DNA of 64,000 nucleotides from Anaeromyces robustus (lineage: Eukaryota; Neocallimastigomycota; Neocallimastigomycetes; Neocallimastigales; Neocallimastigaceae), in NCBI GenBank assembly GCA_002104895.1, contig MCFG01000340.1, forward strand, positions 1 to 64,000, written 5' to 3'. The position numbers and the translations under genes are program-made. Below are positions 1-22,700 of the stretch, one piece after another. Position 1 is the first letter of the stretch; each line of letters opens with the position of its first letter. Under the pieces are notes generated by a model. That model did no database searches. It worked only from the letters and a program-made list of their open reading frames with translations, and was not told the DNA's origin.

Positions 1-1261
1 AAGGCATATGACTATGTTCAACAAGTGACATTTTGGAAAAATCGAATTGTTTGCAATAATTTGATAATCCTTGGAATGGATTATCTAAACGATAGTCTGT
101 AACATTTTCTGGATGAGCATCAATAACTAATTATTATTAATTATTATTATTATTATTATTATTAAATGATATTGTATTATAAAAAAAATAAAAATATTCA
201 AAAAATGAAAATATTTATTATAAGTACTAGTATGTTCTGGGACGTAAGAACGAAGAATACCAAATAAACCATTAGTTTTAAGAGATACTAAAATAATATT
301 TTCAGTTGTACAAATTTTGTTTAATTTTATTAAATCTTTCTCAAGCATATTTGAGGCAATTATAACATTAAATTGTTTAAAAAATTTATCATCTTCATTA
401 ATTAAAGAAACTGGATCCTTTATTTAATAAAATAAACGAACGACCAAACAAACATAAAAAACAAAAGAATATATATATTTATATTGTAAATAAAAATTTC
501 GTAATATAAATCATTTTATAATTGTACGTTTGTTATTTTTAATTACTTTTTCAACATAGTTAGCTTCAACAAATTCATTTAAACCTTTTAATAATTCTGT
601 TATACATTTAGCTTTTGATTGACCTATTTGATCAACTGTTAAGAAAAAATTGCTACCAACGTCGGATCCAGTAACTTTTTTTTCATCAACAATAGTGAAT
701 TTTCCAATACCTAAAGTAATTTGTTATTTTTTATTAATGAAATCAAGAACATAGGTAAGAAAATAAATATTTGTTAATATATTATATATATTATTTAAAA
801 ATAATAAAAATAAAAATAAAAACAAAAATAAAAGCAAAAACAAAAGCAAAAATAAAACAAAAACATAAAAAACAATTATTATATTAAATTTTTAATTAAT
901 AATAATTTTTACCAGGAAGAATTAAATTTTTTAAACATTCGGTTCCTGCAACAGTAGCATTAAGTAAACAAATCTCGGCAGTTTCTAATGAATTTTGACC
1001 TTGATCACCCCATAAACTTTTATTTTATTAAAAATTATATAAAAAATGTATTATTTTAATTAAATTTTAATTTATTGTATTAATTTCTATTGTTTTATCA
1101 TAAAAGTGCTTAATAACATTTTTTTATACATTAAAAAAGATAATAATAACAATAAGAATAATTATAATAATTATTAAGAGATATAATAATAATTTTGTTA
1201 AAAATGAAATATACCGGAGTTGACGATCATATATCATAGATTTTTTTATTTGTGGTATCAT
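1..1261 (-). CDS. NAE1: NEDD8-activating enzyme E1 regulatory subunit (partial, N-terminal part)
   Basis: This is the regulatory (APPBP1/Ula1) half of the heterodimeric E1 that activates NEDD8/Rub1 for cullin neddylation. Five exons were read on the minus strand: 1261-1215, 1016-913, 710-547, 417-228 and 126-1, the last leaving the window. The N-terminus has YDRQLRLWGDQGQ across the first junction, the signature start of ThiF-fold E1 subunits. It is followed by a Gly-rich turn ([13 protein letters not shown]), then [10 protein letters not shown], and later a [16 protein letters not shown] stretch matching the SHPDN..DLRLDKPF region of APPBP1. Residue order agrees with the family throughout, so the call is firm. 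The catalytic-cysteine-like region and C-terminus lie outside the window. It is divergently arranged with the RPGRIP1L gene across a spacer of about 1.3 kb. Confidence 0.9.
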
Positions 1262-10439
<9,178 letters not shown>

Positions 10440-10906
10440 TAATTATATTAAAAAAAATGCAAAATAAGCTATATATTATAACAACCATACTGAAGATATA
10501 TATCTAAAAATAGAATCATTTATAATTAGTTATAGAATCTATTAATTAATCTTAAATAATTAATACTATATATTTATATTTTTATAATTTTATTAATATT
10601 CATATTCATAATTTATCTTACCACTTATTAATATATTATGCTGTAATATACTTATATTAAATAAAAATAAAAATAAAAAAAAAATTATTAAATATTAACT
10701 TAATAATTTTTATAATTATTAATCTAAATTTTTAATAAATATATTATCATATAATCCAAAATGAAAAAATAATAGTCCATAAAATAGGAAATTTCATAAA
10801 ATTTTAATATCATTTATATTTCTTTTTTTATTTTATTTTATTTTATTTTTAAATAAATAAAGAATAAAATATAGTTTTTTTATTATTTATATATAAAAAT
10901 GATAAA
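10440..10906. other. Intergenic spacer
   Basis: This A/T spacer lies between the RPGRIP1L stop and the next gene on the same strand. It has simple T-rich runs and no recognisable element. Confidence 0.5.
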
Positions 10907-11473
10907 ATGAGCTTAATTAATAATTTAATTGAACAAATTAAAGAAAAAGAACGATTAAATTATAATTATTACATAAATAGTACACGTAATACTGAAATTA
11001 TAAATTTTTTAAAAGAATGTGAAAAGAATAAACAAAATGTATACCCAACATGGTCTTCTATTAAGATATTATCATCACGAAATGAAAACAAAAAACAAAA
11101 AAAAGGGAATATTGGATATAATTCTGTAATTGTAATTGATGATGATAATGATGGAAACTATATTAATTATAATATTACAAATGATGACAGTGAAAATTCA
11201 ATTAGTTCAAGAACGAGGAGTAAAACAGGAACTTCTAATATTAATAAAAATAGAGTTACTTTAGACGATTTCTTTTTTCCTACCAATTACACAAATAATT
11301 TTAATAACATAAACTTAACGAATAATATAAATAATACAAGTAATGCAAATAATATAAGTAATACAAATGAAAAAAGTAAAACCAGCACACGTTCAAATAG
11401 ATCAAGAAAATCAACTAGAAATTATTTTTCAAGAGGATTCTTTAGAAGGAGAGGTAGAAAAAAGAGGACTTAA
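10907..11473 (+). CDS. Small basic protein of unknown function with SIM-like and PIP-like motifs
   Basis: A single-exon frame of 188 aa. I do not recognise the family. Visible elements, in order, are a helical, charged N-terminus (1-45) and a KKQKKG basic patch near 62. At 73-80 SVIVIDDD is a textbook-like SUMO-interaction motif: four hydrophobics followed by acids. At about 117-127 NRVTLDDFFFP resembles a PCNA-interacting box (hydrophobic, two residues, two aromatics) but lacks the leading Gln. An Asn/Thr-rich linker follows, then a strongly basic tail ending RRRGRKKRT that could be a nuclear localisation signal. Composition is more balanced than the surroundings, supporting real coding. A nuclear, chromatin-associated role is inference only. 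The reading frame ends just before a 249-bp duplicated segment. Confidence 0.65.
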   Translation: MSLINNLIEQIKEKERLNYNYYINSTRNTEIINFLKECEKNKQNVYPTWSSIKILSSRNENKKQKKGNIGYNSVIVIDDDNDGNYINYNITNDDSENSISSRTRSKTGTSNINKNRVTLDDFFFPTNYTNNFNNINLTNNINNTSNANNISNTNEKSKTSTRSNRSRKSTRNYFSRGFFRRRGRKKRT

Positions 11474-12096
11474 TGAAAATATTAAAAAAACTTTATTAAA
11501 TTTTTTTAATATATTCATAAATAAAATGGACATGTGAAAATTATTTTATTGATATATAATTAAAAACAAAACTTTTATTTAAATTATATATATTCAAAAA
11601 TATTGATAATTAAATAAGTAGTTAAATATGATTTTTGCATGGATTATTATATAATATATTAATAAAGTATGTAATATATAATATTTTTATTATACACATA
11701 AATAACAGACTGAAATTTTATAAATAAATATTAAAAAAAACTTTATTAAATTTTTTTAATATACTCATAAATAAAATGGACATGTGCAAATTATTTTATT
11801 GATATATAATTAAAAACAAAACTTTTATTTAAATTATATATATTCAAAAATATATGATAATTAAATAAGTAGTTAAATTATGATTTTTGTATGAATTATT
11901 ATATAATATATTAATAAAGTATGTAATATATAATATTTTTTTATACACATAAATAACAGACTGAAATTAATAAAGTAATAAAGTAATAAAATAAAAAAGG
12001 TTCATAAACAATTAATATTTATATTTATAATTTATTATAATAATATTGCAATAATTATATTTTTTGAATCTTTTGGATTTTAATCATTGCTGCTGA
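11474..12096. other. Intergenic spacer, mostly a duplicated segment
   Basis: This convergent spacer lies between the small basic protein and the NEK kinase. It is filled largely by two copies of a segment of about 240 bp, annotated separately. No gene was seen. Confidence 0.6.
11478..11968. repeat. Direct duplication, unit about 240 bp, spacing 249 bp
   Basis: Copy one (about 11478-11716) and copy two (about 11727-11968) agree almost base for base. Shared landmarks are AATGGACATGTG, AAATAAGTAGTTAAAT, TAATAAAGTATGTAATATAT and CACATAAATAACAGACTGAA. Differences are a few substitutions and one- or two-base indels. No terminal inverted repeats or open frame were seen, so it looks like a local tandem duplication rather than a transposon. 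Confidence 0.9.
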
Positions 12097-12575
12097 TTAA
12101 TATAATATTACTTTTTCACCTAATAAAAATTTTAATAATTATTATTATGTTTTGTTAATATACTAATATATAATAAATGGATTCGTATTTTAATAATATA
12201 ACCAATAAATAAAGACATACCATTATTATTTGTATCATTTTCCTTGAGTACTCTTTCATATTCCATAACTGGTGTATATATATATATTGAATTATTAATA
12301 AAATTTAATATTAAATATAAAGAAGGAGAAATAAATAAATATATAATGTATATTACATAAAATATTCTCTTTATTTTCTTTATGACTATTTTCTTCTAAT
12401 AATTTATATTTTTTTTCTTTTTCTTTTACGATTATTTCACGTTCTTTTAATTCTCTTTCTTTAAGTAAACATTCCTTTTCTTTATTTTTTATTCTTTTTT
12501 CATACTGTTTTAGTTCATTTTCATAATGCTTTAGTTTTTTTTCTCTTAATAATATATAATTAAAAATATTAACAG

Positions 12576-12617
<42 letters not shown>

Positions 12618-14775
12618 ATATGTAAATATATATAAATTTTTTTTTATAATTAAATTTTCAAAAATTATTATTTTACTTTTCTTCCAGATTTATTTCATAT
12701 ATAAATGTTCTAATTTTATCATTTTTTAAGAAATCAATAGTAGATGGCCTTTTGGATTGCTAATTAATTTTTAAATTTTATAATTTAATCTTTATATATT
12801 TATATATTTATAACTATTATATTATAAATATATTATAAATTACCATAACATTTAGCATTGATTTAATTAATTGTCTTAAATCTTGTGAATACTAAAAAGA
12901 TTAATATTACAAATCATATATATTATAATAAAATAATAATATAAATATAAATTCAAATATTAATAATAATATTATATTAATATTTGTTTAATACTAGTAG
13001 ATATAATAAAACATTAGTACTTCTTTGGGTATATCAAGAACTTTTCCTTCTTTAATTTTTTTTGCTAAAAGGATTTGTGTTCTTGCTTGAAAAGGTGGTC
13101 TTTTAATTTTCAATAATAATTATATATATATATATATATTAAAACATTAAAACAAGAAAGAATTTTTTAAAAATTTTTTACAAATAGAACATGAATATAA
13201 ATTCCTCATACTCTAATGCACAAAGTTCATAAATCAAACATCCTATTTTAAAAATATTAATATAATTTAATTAATTAATTATTTATTTATTTAGTTAATG
13301 TATTATATATATTAATATTATATTTTACCTAAAGACCATATATCAGATTTATTATTATATGCTTGTTCATTAATTAATTCCTATACATAAATATAAGGAT
13401 ATTCATTTAAAAGTTTATATATATATTATTATTTTTAAATACTATGATATGAATATATAATCTATTTACAGGTGACATATAGTATGGTGTTCTATTAATT
13501 AATATTATTTTTAAAAATAAAATAATAAAAAAAAATAATAAAAATAAAATAAAAAACGAGTATTTAGAACAATAATTAATATATATATATATATAAAATG
13601 AATAACAAGCAAAATTTTTAGTATATACCCAACATATGTTTGAGCAAAATCTTTTTCTGGGTCATTAATAATTCTTGCTAGACCAAAATCACCTAATTTC
13701 ACATGAGTATATGAATTTATTACATTATTTGATAAAAATACTGTAATAATATTAAGTATTCACACACATATAAATAATATATATTATATTAATATTTGAA
13801 TAATATGAAATAATTAAATATATAAATATATATATATATAATATATTTTAAACCATTGTCAGGCTTTAAATCTCTTTTAATATTATATAAAAAAATATTG
13901 GCACATATATATTATAAATTAAATATTTATAAGAATATAATTATTTCTTATTAAATTGATAATATATATTGTAATTTCTATTTTTTACCTATGTAAAATT
14001 GCTGGTCTTGGCGAACCATCAGCTTTAGTACCATAATGGCATTCGTGTAATGCTAATACTAATTGAGAAAAAACAAGCCATATAAACCTTTCAGGTATTA
14101 ATGATCTATAATTACATTTAATATATTATATAATTATTAAATGTAACATTCATTATAAATTATATATTATTTATATTTTTACTTTTCTTTACGACATTTC
14201 TGAATTAAAGCAGCTAAATCACCTTATATATATATTGAATAATGAATAATTTATTATTATTATTATTATTATTATTTTTTTTTTCCATTAAAATAACATT
14301 AATAATTTAATGTATTTGAATTTCAATTTAAATTTGACAATCTTTACATAAATATTTATTAAATATATACCTCCTTCACAGTATTCCATAATTATATATA
14401 TTAAATAATTTTCTTTATCTATAATTCTTTCATAATATTTAACAATATTGGGATGGTGTAAATCTCTTAATATATTGACTTCTGTTACTAGCTGCTTTCT
14501 TTCTTTTTCATTCATTTTTCGAAAATCAATTTCTTTTCTTACTAAAATCTTTTATTCAATTAACAAAATTATTATAATATATTATTAAAATGGTAATAAT
14601 TAATATAAAATAAGAATACTATAAAATAATTAAATATATATATATATATATAAACAAAAACGAAAAAAAGTAGTATATTTTTAATACTTACTTTATTGTC
14701 TTTTTTTCTTTTAATTTTACGTATCATGCCAAAACTTCCTGACCCAATTACTTCTAATAATTCATATTTATCCAT
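12097..14775 (-). CDS. KIN3: NIMA-related serine/threonine kinase (NEK2/KIN3 type)
   Basis: Fifteen exons give about 374 aa. NEK2/NIMA kinases act at centrosomes, spindle poles and mitotic entry. The start (MDKYELLEVIGSGSFGMIRK) carries the glycine loop at 11-16. ILVRKEI supplies the catalytic Lys, TEVNILRDLHHPNIVKYYERII holds the helix-C Glu, and IIMEYCEGGDLAALI is the NEK hinge. HRDLKPDN, KLGDFGLARI and GTPYYMSPE complete the active site. All catalytic residues are present. After the kinase domain comes a charged coiled coil (KLKHYENELKQYEKRI and following), as in NEK2, but the tail is short: fungal NIMA is far longer. Exons on the minus strand: 14775-14692, 14548-14371, 14222-14183, 14105-13989, 13873-13854, 13740-13629, 13491-13470, 13380-13329, 13242-13212, 13099-13021, 12891-12844, 12759-12677, 12544-12357, 12268-12221, 12119-12097. 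Exons of only 20-22 bp carry invariant motifs. Confidence 0.92.
12573..12615. repeat. Poly(A) run in KIN3 intron
   Basis: About 40 consecutive A residues lie between two KIN3 exons. Confidence 0.9.
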
Positions 14776-15552
14776 ATTGTTACTATATACAATGTGTAGC
14801 GTAAAAAGGAATTAATTTATTGTATTATATTAAAATTATAATATTTTTATACTAATTATTTATTCTTCTCTATTTTTTTACTTTAATTTTTTCTTAAAGA
14901 AAAAAATATTTTTTTTTTATGTGAAAAATATATGTGAAATATATATATATGCTTTTTATTGCTTTTTATTTAATAATGGTGTTTTAAATTAAATGTTACA
15001 CTATTTAATAATTAATATTAAAGTTTTTTATATGCTAAGTTAATATTCATTTTAATATTTTTAAAAAGTAAATAAATTAATTAATAAATTAATAATAAAA
15101 AAAACAATTTAATTAAAATATAAATATATATATATATATATAATAAAAAAAAAAAAGTATAAATATTTATAAATTTATATGTTTTTATTATTTTTTTATT
15201 TAATTTTTTTTTTATTTATTATATGCTCGTTTTTTCTTTTTTTTTTTTTATAATTTTATATAAACTTAGTATTAATAATTACGATAATAATTTAAAAATA
15301 ACTGAACATGATAAAAAATTATAATTTATTAATTTATTTTATAAATAAATTAATAATACTAAGATTAAAAATACTAATTATATTATACTAATAAATAGAA
15401 ATATTAATAGTTATTTATTTTATTGTATTTATTGATTTATTGGTTCGTTTTTTCTTTATTTTTATTTTTTATTTTTAATGATATTCTTTAATTCTTTTGA
15501 ATATGAAAAATTTTTGAAAAATATATTATAAAAAAAAATATTTCTGTTATTT
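14776..15552. other. Intergenic spacer
   Basis: This A/T spacer lies between the importin alpha stop and the KIN3 start. It must hold the KIN3 promoter and the importin alpha 3' end. It contains T- and TA-rich runs only. Confidence 0.5.
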
Positions 15553-18225
15553 TTAATGACCAAAGTGGAAACCATTTGATGGTACAAATTGTCTGTTATC
15601 AGCAGAGAAATTGAAAGCCCCGGTATTATCAACTTCAGCTTCTAATCCAGTTTCTTCATCATCATCATTAAAGTACTTGTCAATAATATTGTATGCTTTT
15701 TGATAAATTTCTGAATTTTCATGAGCTTGTAAATTGTGAATCTTATCCATACCACCACATTCTTCAATATATAAAGCCATTTGGTTTAAGTTATCTTCAT
15801 TTAATTTTCTGTCTTGTTCACCAACCTTTAGTATATTTTCTAAACCATCTAAAGCAACTTGAATAATTTTATTATCTTTACATGTAAGAAGATCACAAAG
15901 TGGTGTGATACATCCTTGTTGAACTAAATATCTAATATAATATTAATTTATAATTTATTAATTATTTATTTAAATCATTGCCTATTATTAACTTAAAAGT
16001 ATTTAATAACTATTTACCTGATTTGTTCTGGGTTTTGTAAACCTCCAGAAGTAGCATTAGAAATAGCCCAACAAGCTTCCTTCTTTGTCTTGAAATCACC
16101 AGTGTTAAGAACATCAATTAAAACTGGAATAATATTGGCATCAATGATATCCTATATATAGGTACATTTACAATTTTTTTAATTAATTTTATGACTATTA
16201 AAATTTGTAAAATATTTTATTTTTTGTTTACACATATATTTAAAACTTACTTGAATTTGTGAAGTGTTACCGGCAGTAATATTAGAAATAGTCCAACAAG
16301 CTTCTTTTTTAATACCTTCTCTTGGACTTGAAAGTAAAGATAAAAGAGATGGTAAAGCTTTTGAATTAATAATAACCTTTTTATTATAAAAAAATTTTTT
16401 TTTAGTATTTTTAATTTGTAAAAAAATAATATTCAAAAATAATTTATAATAAATACTTATAAAAGATAATATATAATATACAATATATAATATATAATTA
16501 TAAAAAATGTTATTTAATAATTACTTGGGTTTGAACATCATCACCAGTAACAATATTACCAATGGTACGAAGAGCTGGTGTTTGAACAGAATATTGTGGA
16601 TACATTAAAAGTTCAACTAAACGACGGCAAACACCAGATTCAATAACAGCTTGAATCTTTTCATTAGAACCATCAGATAAATATGAAAGAGCCCAACAAG
16701 CATCAGTTAAAATTTCTGGATCTTCGGCATGAATTAATTTTGCTAAAACAGGAAGACATTGTGAAATCTTTTATTTAAAAATTTGATAATAATTGATTTA
16801 ATAAATATTTAACCAATAAAACATATTAACTATATTTTAATTATAACTAATACTACTATTTAATAAATATTTATAAATGAAAATTCTTCTATATATTAAT
16901 TACAATTTCCCAATCTGGTTGTGGTTGTTTTCCTCTACAAAGGTTAGATAATGCCCAAGTAGCATTACGTAACATTGAAAGCTTATTGTTATGATCGTTT
17001 AAGATAGTTAAAATTGGCATTAAAGCATTTTGACTTAAAACGTAATCTCTGCAAGATGGATTATCACCTGCAATATTACCAAGTGCCCAAACAGCCTTTT
17101 TTACATTCAATCATAGAAACATTAATAAATGAAAATATTATATTTAACAAAATAAAATAAAATAATATAGTATAGTATAGTATAGTATAGTATAGTATAG
17201 TACAGTATAATATAATATAATATAATATAATATAAAAATAATGAAATATAATATAATATAATGTAATGTAATATAATATAATATAATATAATATAATATA
17301 ATATAATATAATATAATATAAAAATAATGAAAATATTAATAAAATTTAATATTTATATTTAAAAAACTTAATATTATCTTTATAAAAACAATTAATTATT
17401 ACTTGTTCTTTAACATCTGAAACTGGAGAATATAATAAAGATATAAAGATTGGGACTGCACCGTTATCAATAATAACTCTAGTTTGATCTGAAGTACCAG
17501 AAGCAATGTTGGTTAAAGCCCAAGCAGCTTCAAACTTTATTATAAAAAAAATAATTTAATTTTTAATTATTTATCATGAATTTATATATAAAATATTCAT
17601 GTATATATTTTAATAATCAATTCATACTTGTAAAATTGAATTTTGAGATTTTAAAAATTCGACAAATTTTGGAATTACTCCACAATTTATAACTTCTTCG
17701 ATTGGTGGATTACGTTCTTTTGAAAGTAATTTTCTAAATTTTGTTGTAGCATCTAATTGATCTTCTATATTATTAGAATTTATTTTCTTGATCATTTCTG
17801 GTAATTGTTGAAGCTTATTACAAAATGAAAAAAAAAAAAAAATTGATTTTATTAATTTATTATGAAAAAAATTAAAATATTTATTAAAATATAAAATTTA
17901 AAATTTATATATATATATATTTTTTTTAAAAAAATATATATATAATAAATTTAAAAATTATATTTTAAATTAATATTTAAATTTTTATATATTTAATACT
18001 TACTTCTTCTGGATATGGAGTTTCAATTTCATAATCATCATCACTATCATCAGAGAAATCTTGATTAAGGAAATTTCTTCTTTTAGCTAAATTTTCTTCT
18101 CTTTTTTGTTTTCTAATTTCTACAGCAGCATCTTCACGACGACGTCTTAATTCATCAGTTTGAAGAAGACCACGACTTTTGTATTGACCAATACGATGGT
18201 CTGATTTTCCTTTGTCCATCATCAT
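15553..18225 (-). CDS. SRP1: Importin subunit alpha (karyopherin alpha)
   Basis: Eight exons give about 537 aa, close to the usual 520-545. It is the adaptor that binds classical nuclear localisation signals and hands cargo to importin beta. The N-terminal importin-beta-binding domain is clear: an arginine cluster [20 protein letters not shown] followed by LAKRRNF. Then about ten armadillo repeats carry the NLS-groove Trp/Asn pairs, for example [56 protein letters not shown] and [11 protein letters not shown]. The C-terminus is acidic and ends FHFGH. Exons on the minus strand: 18225-18004, 17813-17628, 17534-17403, 17095-16904, 16767-16525, 16376-16251, 16151-16018, 15931-15553. The first of three consecutive Met codons is taken as start. 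Confidence 0.96.
17166..17325. repeat. (TATAG)n / (TATAA)n pentanucleotide array in importin alpha intron
   Basis: About nine TATAG units pass through TACAG into TATAA and TGTAA units over roughly 160 bp, between the exons at 17403 and 17095. Confidence 0.9.
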
Positions 18226-18625
18226 TTTCGATATTTCTCTTTTATTGTTATTGCTACTTTCAAATGTATATTACTTATTTAAAAAATTTTATTCAATAAA
18301 AAATAAAAAAAAATGAAAACAAAAATAAAAATAAAATAAAAATATAATAAGACCGAAAAACATATATTATTTATTGATTATTAGTAAATAATTAATTATT
18401 GTTTTTAATATAATTATTGATTTTGTATAAAAATATTGAAAAAAAAAAAATTAATATAATAAAATATAATAATTATAATAATAAAAAATATTAGAATTTT
18501 TAAATATAATTAATAAGTCTAATTATTATTTTTCTTAAATAACTATACCTTAAAATATAATATACTACTTCTTTATTATAAATCACAAATAAATAAAATT
18601 AAATTTATAATATTTCTATAAATTT

Positions 18626-18662
<37 letters not shown>

Positions 18663-19760
18663 AATAGCAAAGAAGAAAAGAAAAAAAAATAAACAAATAT
18701 TTTTTTTAAAATATAGAATATAATAATTTTATTAAATATAATTTATTATTGTTATTATTATTTTATATATATATATTTTAAATATGTTGTAAAAAAAAAT
18801 TTTTTTTATTCTATTATTAATGTAAATATGTATAAAAGAATATTTATATATATTATTTAATTTAAATAAATTGAAATACAATATTGAAATTATTGTATAT
18901 ATTAATATATAAATGATAATTTGCTATCTAATATATAAAAGTATATTATAATATAATGGTAATATGTGTAAATTGATATAATATAAATTTATACACTATT
19001 TTTTTAATTATATATTATTTATTATTTTTTATTATTATTATATTATTATTATTATATTATTATTATTATTATTACACAAATTATTATTTATATAATTTTA
19101 TTTATTTATTTTTTTATTTTTTTATTTATTTATTTATTTATATTTACTACTTCATTTATTTAATTATATATAAGAAAAATTAATTATTTTTACATATTTA
19201 ATATATCATTTTTTAATTAAAGTGATTAATATTTAAAAAAATTAAATTTTAAATTTTAATATATTTTTGAATATATTCTAATATATTATTCCTATTCAAA
19301 AAAATGTTTTTGATTGGATAATAATTGAATATTATAAAGTTTCTATTTATTTTCTAGAATTATGATTGGATAATAATATACAATATGTACAATATGTAAT
19401 TATAATTATTTATTTAATTTTAACATAAAGAATTAAAACAAATTTTAAAATTTCTTTATATGGATAATTAAACTTTTAAATATATAAAAAATAATTATAA
19501 TTTTTAAATTTAATTAAAAATCATTTAATTTTAAAAAATATGTTAATAATAATATATTTTGGAGTAAAAGTAAAAAATGTAAAATAATTAATACATTATT
19601 AATTATTATGTATACATATCCAAAGATATATATGTTTAATATAATAATTAAAAAAAAAAATCTTTCTTTATTTAAAAAATAAATTGATATAAATTAAAAA
19701 TATTATTTTTATATGTTTAATTTAAACAAAATTATTATTCAAAAATGAAAGAATTGTAAT
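18226..19760. other. Divergent intergenic spacer, importin alpha / Asn-rich gene
   Basis: About 1.5 kb, almost entirely A and T, holding both promoters. It has a T-run of about 33 near 18629-18661 and ATT and TTTA microsatellites near 19030-19145. No coding exon was recognised. Confidence 0.55.
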
Positions 19761-22700
19761 ATGAGGTAAGTTTCTTTTGTTATTTACTTTTTAATAATAA
19801 TAATAATGATAATAATAATATATATATATTAATATATTATTTATTCTAAAATAATTAAATTGATAATATAGAAAAAAAGAACATATTTCAAATTGTGAAA
19901 TTGCTAAAAAGATTATCCCATTTTATAATTCTTATAATTATGCGTATGTAATAATATTAAATTAAATTATATTAAGTTCATTTATTAATTTAATATTCTA
20001 TATCATTATATATAATTATATATAGCGGTTTAAGATCAAAAGGAAATAGATATACACACGACGATTTTTGTGTTTCAGATAGTGAATATGATGAAGAATT
20101 AAGTAATGAGAGTAACGAAGAATGTATTAATCTTAATGAACATGATGAAAATAGTGAAGTTGAAATAATACAAAATTCTTCTTTAGAAAATACATTGAAT
20201 AAAAAGAAAAGTAAAAAAAATAAAAAAAAAGAAAAACAGACTAAAAAAAGAAGAAAAAATGTAATACTTGAAAGTAGCTATGAAAGTGATGATAACACTA
20301 ATATTGAAAAAAATATAATAAATAATCATAATAATAAAAATAAAAGTTATGATAAAAAAGAAAGTTATAATATTGTCAATGATGAGAATTATTATAATGA
20401 TGATATTAATAGTGATTTAGAAATTTTTTCATCCTCTCCCGTACTACCGTCAGTAGATTCCTGTATGGAAAATTTGCTTAATAATACACCTAAAGCAAAG
20501 GACAAAGAACATATTTCATGTACAAATAATGATTTTTTAATTGATGAAGATTTAATAGGTAATAATAATATATTGAATAAAAATAATAATAATGATTATA
20601 ATAATATTTCATCAATCATTAAAGAATTTAATAATGGAATGAATGATCCTTTATCTTTATTTTCAAATGAAATTAATGATTCTTTAAATAAACATTCTCC
20701 AAAAATGTATAAGAAACATAAAAATATTTCAAATGAAATTAGTGATACTTCAAATAAACATTCTCCTAAAATACATAACAAGTATAATGATAATTCGAAT
20801 GAAATTTCAAATTCTAAATTAAAGAATAAATCAATAATTCTTGATGATTTTGAAATTGATGAAAATTTAATTGGTAATAAAAATAATTCAAATGAAATTA
20901 GTGATGCTTCAAATAAATATTCTCCTAAAATACATAAGAAGTATAATGATAATTCAAATGAAATTACAAATTCTAAATTAAAGAATAAATCAATAATTCT
21001 TGATGATTTTGAAATTGATGAAAATTTAATTGGTAATAAAAATAATTCAAATGAAATTATTGATGCTTCAAATAAATATTCCCCTAAAATACATAAGAAA
21101 TATAATGATAATTCAAATGAAATTACAAATTCTAAATTAAAGAATAAATCAATAATTTTTGATGATTTTGAAATTGATGAAAATTTAATTGGTAATAAAA
21201 ATCACATTTCAAAACAAAAACAAAAGAATAAAGAAAAAGATACTAATAATAAAGTTAAAGAATTAATTGATTTATTTTCAAATGATAATATTAATAATAC
21301 ATTAGATAATGCATCAACAAGTTGTCAAACAAAAAATGATTCTAATTTAGATGGCAGTATATCTTCACAAAATTTTCATATTGAGAATAATGTTATACAT
21401 CAAACAGAAAATTCTAATAATGAATTAAACGAACTTTATGATTTATTTACAAATGATATTAAAGACTCTATAAATATTGAAAGTGATGAAGAGTTCATAA
21501 TGTCTTCAAATAACAATAGTAGTCATATTAATAATAAGTTAAATGTTAAAAATCTTTATTCGATATCAAATGATAATAATGATTCTTTGGAACTTATAAT
21601 TAATAATGATATTAATATAGATAGTAAATGCAATACAATTGATAAAAAGAAAGGAAAGAATAACGAAAAGTATTTTTTAAATAATGATGATAAAATAAAA
21701 GCAGAAAATGAATTATTACAACTTTTTAACGATGAAAATGAAGAAGCAGAATCTACAAACGACATTATAAATTCAGAAAGTGATGATGATATTTTCTCTT
21801 CTCAAAAAAATAAAAAAAAGTATTTTAAGCAAACATCCATTAAAAATATTATTAATAATGAAAAGGAAAAAGAAAAAGAAATGGATGATAAAATAAATGA
21901 GAAAATTTTATCACAATTTGATAACAAAAAGGAAAAGGAAGAAGAAGGATCAACGTCATTCATAACATTTAATAATCATAATAAAGATAATATTTCTAAT
22001 TATATTGAAATATCTTATAATAATCAAGAAAAATTATCTTCCATCAATCAAAATAATCCAAGAAAAAATAAATTAGATTTTTATTTTAAACAATTACCTT
22101 TATCATCAACTTCGTCTTCAACATCCGAATTACCTTCCTCATCTTCTAATAATGAACCATTATACCCGAACAAAATATCATATTATAATATCACAAAAAA
22201 TAAAAAGAAAAGAGCAAATGAAGACAATTATAATTCTTTTAATCCAACGAAAAATCCATTTATTGTAAGTAAAAAACAGAAAACCGAAGTCAATTTTAAA
22301 AATAACGATGAACATAATTCTCTAAATAATGTATTATTAAAATTTGAATCAAATGAAAAACCAAAAATATCATCTATTAATAGTATTTCAAAAAGAAAAC
22401 AAAAAAAACAGGTATCTTTATTATCATTATTTTCTTCACAAAATGAAAATAAAAAAGATAAAAGTCCAGATATTGATTTCATTATAGATTCTGTTATTAA
22501 ACCAAAAGCTAAGAAAAATAAAAATAATCACCATTATATTAATAAAACCTCATCATTGAAAAATAATACTAAAATTCATCTAAGAACTTCGAAAAAAAGT
22601 AACACAGATGATGGAAATTATATTGAACCTCTTATATATATATTAACAAGTGATAAAAAAGAAAATTATAATCTTTCAAACACTAATTCAACTTTAATAA

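Noticed and set aside
11478-11968. Insertion element or MITE pair
   Set aside because: The copies are in direct orientation and adjacent, without terminal inverted repeats or target-site duplication, so local tandem duplication is the simpler reading.
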